From: an uncultured Reyranella sp.
GTDB taxonomy: Bacteria > Pseudomonadota > Alphaproteobacteria > Reyranellales > Reyranellaceae
DNA: 64,000 bases
Assembly (NCBI RefSeq): GCF_945957355.1
Contig: NZ_CAMFKM010000018.1
Span: 22,919-86,918 of the forward strand
Direction of reading: 5' to 3'
The position numbers were made by a program, and so were the translations under genes. The notes beneath the pieces were generated by a model. The model was not told the origin of the DNA and did not search any database. It was given only the letters and a program-made list of their open reading frames with translations. Positions 1-6,425 of the stretch are shown in pieces (within the stretch, counting starts at the first letter, position 1; each line of letters opens with the position of its first letter).

Positions 1-905
1 TTGCCGCGTACGGCGATCCGCTCGACCGCCACGTCCGGATGGGCGCGCCGCCAGTCGAGCGCGAGGTCGAGCAGTGGGTGGATCACGAAGCCCGCGGCAT
101 AGGGCTTGATCGAGTTGTGAGTGACCTGCCAGTCCCCGCCCAGACCGTCGAGCAGGGCTTTCCAGTCGGGCGGCTCGCCCATGGCGGCAAGAAAGCCCTG
201 CGCGCCGGCGATCGGCTCGGGCGGGCCGGCGAAGCCCTTCTCCGCTAGCAGCGCCGAGAACAGGCCATTGCGCGCGGCGTTGCCCACGCTGACGCTCTTG
301 GCGGGCCAGCCCAGGCACTCGCAGAGGCCCGACGATTGGGTTGAGGCGCTGCCCAGCGCCCACACGGTCCGCTCGACGTCGAGGCTGAGGAGCTTGGCCG
401 CGCCCGCCGCCGAACCGAACACGCCGCAGGTCGAGGTGATGTGCCAGCCCTTGGGATAGTGACCGGGCGATATCGCGCCGCCGACCCGGCACTCGATCTC
501 GAAGCCCAGCGCAAAGGCCAAGAGGAGTTCAGGTCCGGTGACGCGGCGGATCTCGGAAAGGGCCAACAGCGCCGGGGCGAGCGGCGATGTCGGGTGAACG
601 ACCGTCGGCAGATGGGTGTCGCAATAGTCGAAGACGTTGGCGCCCGCCGCATTCAGGAAGGCGGCCGTCAGCGGGTCGATGCGCTCGGGCCGCCCGACGA
701 TCGTGGCCTGCCGGCCGCCCGAGAATTCGCCCAGCGTCCGCAGCGCCAGCTCGACAGGCTGGGTGCGGCAGCCGGCGATCGCGACGGCAAAAAAGTTCAG
801 CAGGGCCCGCTTCGCTTCGTGGCGGGCCTTCTCGGGAAGGTCGTCCCACTTCGTGTCGACAATGAAGTGGGCCAGTTCCTGGGTGACGCCTTGTCTGGGC
901 AGCAT
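1..905 (-). CDS. MmgE/PrpD family protein (partial, C-terminus outside window)
   Basis: These are the first 301 codons of a MmgE/PrpD-family protein; the frame is still open at the window edge. Known members are 2-methylcitrate dehydratase and cis-aconitate decarboxylase, so a cytoplasmic (de)hydratase or decarboxylase acting on a tricarboxylic-type acid is likely, but the substrate cannot be read. Family features seen are the opening VTQELAHFIVD, the AKRALLNFFAVAIAGC helix, and DYCDTHLPTVVHPTSP, the conserved stretch of the all-helical domain. The ATG at 905 gives the family-typical N-terminus. It is the last gene of a minus-strand run behind a small membrane-anchored protein and an SDR, with 26 bases between it and the upstream gene. 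Confidence 0.85.
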   Translation of the reverse strand, partial: MLPRQGVTQELAHFIVDTKWDDLPEKARHEAKRALLNFFAVAIAGCRTQPVELALRTLGEFSGGRQATIVGRPERIDPLTAAFLNAAGANVFDYCDTHLPTVVHPTSPLAPALLALSEIRRVTGPELLLAFALGFEIECRVGGAISPGHYPKGWHITSTCGVFGSAAGAAKLLSLDVERTVWALGSASTQSSGLCECLGWPAKSVSVGNAARNGLFSALLAEKGFAGPPEPIAGAQGFLAAMGEPPDWKALLDGLGGDWQVTHNSIKPYAAGFVIHPLLDLALDWRRAHPDVAVERIAVRG

Positions 906-931
906 GGTATTCTTTCTGTGAGCAAGCGTAT

Positions 932-1420
932 CTATTCGCGGACCGCAGCACCTTCGAGCTTGAGCGCGGCATCGGCAGCGGGTTTGATCCCTTCGTCGAG
1001 GCGCAGGCATCCGGCGTTGAGCCCGTCCCCCGGCTTCCTGTCGACCGGCGCGATGAACAGCGTCGTGACCTTGATGTCTCCCACGGCGAGTCGCGCCTCG
1101 CTCAGCCAGCGCGTCGCCCGGATCGAGGCGCCGCCCTTGTCGAGCAGGACCCAGCCGCAGAGCACTGTGCGTTCCCCCGACGGATCGATGCGGACATGGG
1201 CCGTGTCGTTGCCCTTGAAGCTGCCGGCGGTGCTGGTCACCTGCCATTCGAAGGGCACGGCGCGGTACAGCTTCGCGTCTTCGGCCGAGACGTCGATCGT
1301 GCCGACATAGTCGGCCTTTGCGAGCGACGGATCACGAATCCAGCCCTGCGACGCCGCGATGCCGTACAGGACCAGCGCCGCCGCCAGCAGCAGCATCGCC
1401 CAGCGTGGAATACCGGTCAT
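932..1420 (-). CDS. hypothetical membrane-anchored protein, 162 aa
   Basis: I do not recognise this family. Residues 1-27 (MTGIPRWAMLLLAAALVLYG...) form one hydrophobic segment that is either a signal anchor or an uncleaved signal peptide. The remainder is polar and would lie outside the cytoplasm. It contains two cysteines (in VLCGW and NAGCL) that could pair, and a repeated aspartate/valine pattern typical of beta structure. It sits 3 bases after the stop of the SDR at 1424-2188 and 26 bases before the PrpD gene, so it is almost certainly co-transcribed with them. No function is inferred. Confidence 0.7.
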   Translation of the reverse strand: MTGIPRWAMLLLAAALVLYGIAASQGWIRDPSLAKADYVGTIDVSAEDAKLYRAVPFEWQVTSTAGSFKGNDTAHVRIDPSGERTVLCGWVLLDKGGASIRATRWLSEARLAVGDIKVTTLFIAPVDRKPGDGLNAGCLRLDEGIKPAADAALKLEGAAVRE

Positions 1421-1423
1421 GGG

Positions 1424-2188
1424 TTAGGCGAGGATGGTCGTCAGGCCGCCGTCGACCACCAGCGTGTGGCCGGTGATGTAGGCGCCGGCGTCCGAGGCGA
1501 GCAGCAGCAGGGCGCCACGCAGATCCTCGGGCTTGCCCCAGCGCGCGGCCGCGGTGCGGCGCTCGAGCATGTCGCTGAAGTCCTTGTTCTGCTGGAGGGG
1601 CACGTTGAGTTCGGTCCGGATGTAGCCGGGCGCGATTGCATTCGCGGTGACATGCGGCCCGTATTCGGCCGCCAGGTTCTTGGTCAGGCCGACGAGCCCG
1701 TGCTTGGCCGAGACGTAGCCCGCCACCGAGGCGCGGCCGAGGACCGCCATGACCGACGAGATGTTGACGATCCGCCCGTACTTGCGCACGAGCATGTGGC
1801 GGCCGACCTCGCGGGCGACGATGAACTGCGACACGAGGTCGGTCTCGATCACCTTGCGGAAATCCGCCGTTGCGGTGTCGACGATGTCCTGGCGATGGAC
1901 GATCCCGGCATTGTTCACCAGAACGTCGATGCGGCGGTGCCTGGAGATGATGGCGCGAACCTTGGCGACGACATCCGCCTCGTCGGTGACGTCCAGCGGG
2001 ACGACATGCGCCGTGCCGCCCTTGCGGGTGACGGCGCGGGCCGTTGCGTCGAGCTCTTTCACGGTGCGGCCGGCGCAGAGCACGGTCGCACCGGCGTCCG
2101 CCAGGGCCAGCGCCATGTCGCGTCCCAGTCCGCGCGACGCACCAGTCACCAGGGCGACGCGCTTCTTCATCGAAAACAGATTGGCCAT
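1424..2188 (-). CDS. SDR family oxidoreductase (254 aa)
   Basis: Classical short-chain dehydrogenase/reductase, an NAD(P)-dependent cytoplasmic enzyme related to FabG and gluconate 5-dehydrogenase. Seen in order: the Rossmann glycine motif TGASRGLG near the N-terminus, DVTDEADV, NNAGIVH, the catalytic Ser in NISSVMAVLG, the YxxxK pair in YVSAKHG, and the PGYIRTELN segment. The frame stays open far upstream, but the real start is at 2188 (MANLFSMKKRVALVTG); ATG 2203 is an alternative. It is the first gene of the run leading to the 162-aa protein and PrpD. It faces the SDR at 2270 across 81 bases, so the two probably share a divergent promoter region. Confidence 0.9.
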   Translation of the reverse strand: MANLFSMKKRVALVTGASRGLGRDMALALADAGATVLCAGRTVKELDATARAVTRKGGTAHVVPLDVTDEADVVAKVRAIISRHRRIDVLVNNAGIVHRQDIVDTATADFRKVIETDLVSQFIVAREVGRHMLVRKYGRIVNISSVMAVLGRASVAGYVSAKHGLVGLTKNLAAEYGPHVTANAIAPGYIRTELNVPLQQNKDFSDMLERRTAAARWGKPEDLRGALLLLASDAGAYITGHTLVVDGGLTTILA

Positions 2189-2269
2189 GTTCCCGCTTAC
2201 CATTCGCTTCTTTGCCTTGGGACCCGATCCTAGCCTATGACAGGTGCCGCAGATATCGGGAGAAACGAC

Positions 2270-3070
2270 ATGGCGAAATCGAACAAGGTGGCGATCGTGA
2301 CGGGCTCGGCGACGGGGCTGGGGGCCTCCTGCGCGCTCGACCTGGCGGAGCGCGGCTGGAATGTCGCGATCAACTACACCAAGAGCAGGAAAGAGGCGGA
2401 CGAGACCTACGAGGCGGTGAAGGCCAAGGGCGTCGAGGCGATCCTCGTCCAGGCCGACATGGGCCAGGACGCCGACTGCCGAAAGCTTGCGGAAAAAACC
2501 ATGAAGAAGTGGGGCCGCATCGATGGCCTGGTCAACAATGCCGGGACCACCAAGTTTCAGAACCAGGGCGACCTCGACGGCGTCACGCCGGAGGACTTCG
2601 ATCGCATCCTGCGGGTCAACGTGACCGGCCCGTACATGATGAGCCGCGCCGTCTTCCCGATCATGAAGAAGCAGTGGGAGGCTGATCAGGCTCGCGGCTC
2701 GATCGTGAACATCTCCTCGATCGCCGGCGTCATGGGGGTCGGCAGCTCGATCCCCTATGCCTGCTCCAAGGGCGCGCTCAACACCCTGACGCTTACGCTC
2801 GCGCGCTGGCTGTCGCCGGCCGTGCGGGTCAACACGGTCTGCCCGGGCTTCATCCAGACGCGCTGGCTGCTGGGCGGCATGGGCGAGGAGAACTACAACA
2901 AGATGAAGATGGGGCAGGAGCAGAACACGCCGCTGCGCCAGGCCGGCACGCCCGAGCAGATGGCGGAAGCCGTGATGTTCTTCCTGACCAGCGCCAGCAA
3001 CATCACCGGCGAATTTTTGATCGTCGACGCCGGCATGCATCTGGCCAGCCTGCCGATGAAGGCGCGCTAA
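2270..3070 (+). CDS. SDR family oxidoreductase (266 aa)
   Basis: Second short-chain dehydrogenase, divergent from the previous one. It shows TGSATGLG (cofactor glycines), NNAGTTKF, catalytic Ser in NISSIAGVMG, Tyr and Lys in YACSKGAL, and PGFIQTRWL. Such enzymes reduce 3-oxoacyl or ketone substrates with NAD(P)H; the actual substrate is unknown. ATG 2270 is preferred over ATG 2237 because GGGAGAAACGAC precedes it at ribosome-binding distance and because MAKSNKVAIVTG is the usual family opening. The closest relatives by motif are FabG-like reductases annotated as 3-ketoacyl-ACP reductase. Confidence 0.9.
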   Translation: MAKSNKVAIVTGSATGLGASCALDLAERGWNVAINYTKSRKEADETYEAVKAKGVEAILVQADMGQDADCRKLAEKTMKKWGRIDGLVNNAGTTKFQNQGDLDGVTPEDFDRILRVNVTGPYMMSRAVFPIMKKQWEADQARGSIVNISSIAGVMGVGSSIPYACSKGALNTLTLTLARWLSPAVRVNTVCPGFIQTRWLLGGMGEENYNKMKMGQEQNTPLRQAGTPEQMAEAVMFFLTSASNITGEFLIVDAGMHLASLPMKAR

Positions 3071-3217
3071 AGACGCGTTCCTGCTACGCGCGTGCGGCGC
3101 AACAGAAGAGATTTTCCTTTCGAATAACGTCTCTTCATGTGGCGCCGCACATCTTCTCCATGGCGCCGAAGTGTAGCGAGCCCAAGATCATCCGAACATC
3201 TTCGGAGGTCCTGGACC

Positions 3218-3821
3218 ATGAACCTGCAGCAACAACTCGACGTCTTCGCCAACCTGTCGAGCGTCGTCGCCGACATGAACTATCTCGTGCCGATGGTTGA
3301 GCGGCCGCGGAACTACACGTTCGACCCGCCGCCGCGTGCCCGACGCCGAGGTCTCGGCGGATGCGCCCCGTCAGCCGGTGCGCGGCGTCCATATCGACCA
3401 TACGGCCCGGTCGGGTCCGCAACGCGTCCGCGATCTCCTGCCCGACGAAGCCGAGGAGTTGCTGAAGGGAAGGGTGCAGGTCGTCAACCTGTGGCGACCG
3501 ATCAAGGGGCCGTTGCTCGATTCACCGCTCGCCGTCTGCGACGCGACCTCCATCGCGCTGGACGACCTGATGCCATCGGATCTCGTCTATCCGCATCGGG
3601 TCGGCGAGACCTACTCGGTGAAGTTCAATCCGGCGCATCGCTGGTACTAGGTGCCGCAGATGCGCGCCGACGAGGCGCTGCTGCTGAAATGCTGCGATAC
3701 CTCGACTGGCGTGCCGGCGCGTTACACACCACACAGCGCCTTCACCGATCCGACGGCGCCCGCGGATGCGGCGCCGCGCGAAAGCATTGAGGTCCGGACG
3801 CTGGTGTTCCACCGGTCCTGA
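3218..3821 (+). pseudogene. decayed CmcJ/NvfI-family oxidoreductase (deletion, frameshift and stop)
   Basis: Remnant of a paralogue of the intact gene at 32555-33409. The ATG at 3218, with GGAGG upstream, begins MNLQQQLDVFANLSSVVADM and runs to NYTFDPPP. About 80 codons are then missing (roughly residues 41-122 of the intact copy) and the frame changes. Similarity resumes near 3320 as RVPDAEVSADAPRQPVRGVH and continues through GPQRVRDLL, an HxD motif (HIDHT) and FNPAHRWY. It stops at an in-frame TAG (3648-3650), after which 56 more codons (VPQMRADEALLLKCCD ... SIEVRTLVFHRS) still align with the intact protein up to TGA 3821. The three lesions make function very unlikely. Confidence 0.85.
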
Positions 3822-3827
3822 CGATGA

Positions 3828-4379
3828 TTACGGAATCTCGTGGCCGCGGCCGATGTTACGGACCACTTCCTTGAGGTGCGGCTTCACTTCGAGCAGCGCC
3901 TTTCGGTAGGCGACCAGGCCGCGCAGCATCGCACCGTCGCGGTTCAGCAGTGCGTCGGCGAACTCGACCATGCGGGTGTTGGGCCAGCCGTGCTTGCGCA
4001 GGTCCAGCAACTTCAGGAAGGCCTGTTCCTCATGGCCGGGAGCGTTCTGTGCCATCAGGATGGCCGCGGCAGCGGTCGAGCGCGAGATGCCAGCGTGGCA
4101 ATGCACCAGCACGTGACCGTCAGGCCGCGCGTGCACGCGTTCGCCAAAGGCCAGGACCTTCTCGATGTGCGCAGGCGTGCAGGCCTCGAAGCCCGGGTAC
4201 TCCGCCACCACGTCGTCGAAGCGGATCAACTCGTGATCGATGCCGGAATAGGCGTCGAGCGCAGGCGGACGCGGCTCGTGGGTATCAATGATCGAGAGGA
4301 CGTGGCTGACACCGACGGCGCAGTGCTGCGGCAGCTCGGGGATGCCGCAGATCGTGACCTTGAAGGGAGGAAGTGACAT
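3828..4379 (-). CDS. tyrosine/dual-specificity phosphatase-like protein
   Basis: 183-aa protein with the cysteine-phosphatase P-loop HCHAGISRS (Cys94, Arg100), matching HCxxGxxRS. An Asp pair at 55-56 (IRFDDV) could supply the general acid. It resembles small bacterial protein-tyrosine or dual-specificity phosphatases annotated near metabolic genes; a protein or phosphosugar substrate cannot be told apart. It is the last gene of a three-gene minus-strand run: its start lies 9 bases after the stop of the TauE/SafE gene, which itself overlaps the hydrolase stop. It converges with the pseudogene at 3218-3821. Confidence 0.85.
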   Translation of the reverse strand: MSLPPFKVTICGIPELPQHCAVGVSHVLSIIDTHEPRPPALDAYSGIDHELIRFDDVVAEYPGFEACTPAHIEKVLAFGERVHARPDGHVLVHCHAGISRSTAAAAILMAQNAPGHEEQAFLKLLDLRKHGWPNTRMVEFADALLNRDGAMLRGLVAYRKALLEVKPHLKEVVRNIGRGHEIP

Positions 4380-4388
4380 CGCGTCAGC

Positions 4389-5126
4389 CTACAGCAAGCC
4401 ACGCGCCATGTGCAGCCCGAGGCCCAGCAGCCCGATCAGGAAAACCCGGCGGAACATCTCCGGCGACAGGGCATTGCGCGACTTCTGGCCGAGCCACACG
4501 CCGATCGAGGTCGGTACGATGGCGACAATCCCGCCCACGACATTCGTGGCGTCGAAGGCGCCCTGGCGGAACAGCGCGAAGGTCAGCGAGCCGATCAGGA
4601 AGATGAAGAGGATGCCTAGCGCCTGGACGAGGTCGTCCTTGTCGATGTCCAGCGACTGCATGTAGGGCAGGAACGGCACGGCCGCGATGCCGGTGAAGCC
4701 GGCGACGGCGCCGCTGGCGATGCCCATCAGCGGGTTCATCCACCGTTCCGCTTGGCGCGAGACCCGGGGCCGCCACGCCAGAAGCACGATGGTCGAATAG
4801 AGAACCAGCATGACGCCCAGCCAGGCCGAGGCCTGGGCCGAGCCGAGCTTGTCGAGGGTCGCGGCGACGAGGATCAGTGTGATAGTCGCCGTCAGGGCCA
4901 GCGTCCAGAAGCGGCGGAAAAGGCGCAGCAGCCCGTGACCGTAGGCCGCCTGCCAGATGTTCGTGACCAGGGTCGGAATAGTCATGATGGCGAGCGCGTC
5001 CTCGAGCGGGACGGCCAGCGTCATCAGACCCACGGCGATAGGCGGAAGGCCGATTCCGACCGCTCCCTTGGCGATGCCGGCGATGACGAACGCGACGGCG
5101 GTCACCAGAATCTGCACTTCGGTCAT
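4389..5126 (-). CDS. sulfite exporter TauE/SafE family protein
   Basis: 245-aa integral membrane protein with about eight hydrophobic segments and the duplicated TauE/SafE layout. The first half has GAVGIGLPPIAVGLMTLAVP and the second half has the matching GAVAGFTGIAAVPFLPYMQS. Family members carry sulfite, sulfoacetate or other small organosulfur or organic anions across the inner membrane. No substrate is indicated here. Its start shares one base with the stop of the alpha/beta hydrolase (TGATG arrangement), so translation is probably coupled. The hydrolase, carrier, phosphatase order suggests a single transcript. Confidence 0.88.
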   Translation of the reverse strand: MTEVQILVTAVAFVIAGIAKGAVGIGLPPIAVGLMTLAVPLEDALAIMTIPTLVTNIWQAAYGHGLLRLFRRFWTLALTATITLILVAATLDKLGSAQASAWLGVMLVLYSTIVLLAWRPRVSRQAERWMNPLMGIASGAVAGFTGIAAVPFLPYMQSLDIDKDDLVQALGILFIFLIGSLTFALFRQGAFDATNVVGGIVAIVPTSIGVWLGQKSRNALSPEMFRRVFLIGLLGLGLHMARGLL

Positions 5127-6094
5127 CAGATCAGGACACCCTTCGCCAGCCGGTCGAAGCCCTCCCAGAAAAGGGCCCGGATCTCGTCGGTTTCCATCAT
5201 GATCTCATGGCGGGCGTGGCCGATCGTGAAGTGTTCGCCGCGCTTCAGCCGGGCGACCAGCGGGGCGTGGGACCGGGAATCGATCAGCCTGTCCTCCCCG
5301 GCCGTCATCAGCAGGACCGGCAGGTCGATTCGCTCGAGGTAGCCGGGGGCATGGACGGCCGTCATCGACCGGACGGCCTGGCGGGACCAGCCCAGCGTCG
5401 GACCGCCCAGCGACAGGCGGGGATCGGCCGTGAACCAGTCCTCAGTGAAGCGGTAACGTCGCTCGTCATGGGTGACGAAATTGGAGGCGAACTCCCGGGC
5501 CAGCAGGACGAAGGGTCCGGTGCCGAACAGGTAGCGCTCCTCGACCGCCGGGACCTCCGGCATGATCATCAGGACCGAACGCAGCATGGCTTCCCGGCGC
5601 AGGGCGGTCATGGGCGACACGAACAGGGCAGCGGAGAAGGGACCTGTCCCGTTCTCCGCCAACTCCCGCATTGCGATGTGGCTGCCCATCGAGTGGCAGA
5701 GCGCCATCACCGGGCGGGGAGCGTCAGGTGTAACGATCGTGTCGAGGAATAGCCGCAGGTCGGCCATGTAGGTCGAGAAGTGGTCGATATGTCCCTTGCC
5801 GCGGTCGGGCAGCGGCCGGTCGGACAGGCCCTGGCCCCGCCAGTCGAGCGCCGCCACCGCGAAGCCTCGTTCCAGGAGCTCGCCCACCACCTCGGTGGCA
5901 TATTTCTCGATGAATTCGCCGCGACCGGTCAGGATGACAACGGTACCGCGGGCCACGCCCAAGGCATTCCACCAAGCGTAACGCAGCCGCGCTCCCGCAC
6001 GCTCGAGAAGGCCGTAACGATCCGCCGCGCGATAGGTTGCGCGGAGAGAGGCGGGTATCGCTACGGGGGCTGCGGCGGGATCCTGATCATTCAT
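5126..6094 (-). CDS. alpha/beta hydrolase (monoacylglycerol lipase/lysophospholipase-like)
   Basis: 322-aa serine hydrolase of the PldB/monoacylglycerol lipase type. Visible elements are the oxyanion-loop region VVILTGRGEFIEKY, DWRGQGLSDRP, the nucleophile elbow in ALCHSMGSHIA (Ser in HSMGS), an Asp-bearing segment LLMTAGEDRLIDS, and a late His in IGHARHEIMME. The elbow reads CHSMG instead of the usual GHSMG, which is tolerated in this family. Likely role: cleavage of lipid or carboxyl esters in the cytoplasm. It is the first gene of a three-gene minus-strand operon and is divergent from the glucan synthase at 6426. Confidence 0.85.
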   Translation of the reverse strand: MNDQDPAAAPVAIPASLRATYRAADRYGLLERAGARLRYAWWNALGVARGTVVILTGRGEFIEKYATEVVGELLERGFAVAALDWRGQGLSDRPLPDRGKGHIDHFSTYMADLRLFLDTIVTPDAPRPVMALCHSMGSHIAMRELAENGTGPFSAALFVSPMTALRREAMLRSVLMIMPEVPAVEERYLFGTGPFVLLAREFASNFVTHDERRYRFTEDWFTADPRLSLGGPTLGWSRQAVRSMTAVHAPGYLERIDLPVLLMTAGEDRLIDSRSHAPLVARLKRGEHFTIGHARHEIMMETDEIRALFWEGFDRLAKGVLI

Positions 6095-6425
6095 GGTTTG
6101 TGGCGTTTTGGCGAAGGACGGGCGTCAAGGCCAGCAAAGAATTGGGCATTTTAGCCATCATCCCCTTCGGTCTCTTTACCGTACCGGGAGGCGCAGGCTA
6201 TAGATCGCCCGTGTCGCCTTACCGACTGCGAAGGGTCGCCGTCGAGGAAATCGGGCGCAAGGAAACCTCGAAGAGGTCCGCCGCACTGCGTGGTAGTCGG
6301 CTCGCTTGGAGAGTCGATCCGGGCACGGTCCTTGCGTCGGCGAGTGTCGTCCGCAGGAGACATGCGACCGCGATCCCGAAGCGAGCGTTCACCACCGGCG
6401 GCGTTGCCGGAGCAATCGTCTCTTC
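6095..6425. other. divergent intergenic region between hydrolase and glucan synthase
   Basis: This is the only gap longer than 300 bases. Reading frames across it have no family resemblance and look like chance frames in high-GC DNA. It must carry promoters for both flanking genes. On the plus strand the best sigma70-like pair is TTTACC / TATAGA at 6175-6204, and GGAG at 6409-6412 may serve as the ribosome-binding site for ATG 6426. I see no convincing palindromic operator, small RNA or terminator in it. Confidence 0.4.
6175..6204 (+). promoter_or_regulatory. candidate sigma70 promoter for the glucan synthase
   Basis: TTTACC at 6175-6180 and TATAGA at 6199-6204 are separated by 18 bases. Each hexamer matches the consensus at four of six positions. 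The distance to the ATG at 6426 would leave a leader of about 215 bases. This is a visual match only. Confidence 0.25.

Noticed and set aside
2189..3040. N-terminal extension of the SDR at 1424-2188 to position 3040
   Set aside because: The extra 284 codons run antisense through the second SDR gene and have no similarity; the SDR fold begins at MANLFSMKK.
3137..3790. A 217-codon plus-strand frame covering the decayed CmcJ-like gene
   Set aside because: It starts in the upstream spacer in the frame of the 5' fragment, but after about 3335 it runs out of frame and gives Arg-rich nonsense; the real similarity is split over two frames and a stop.
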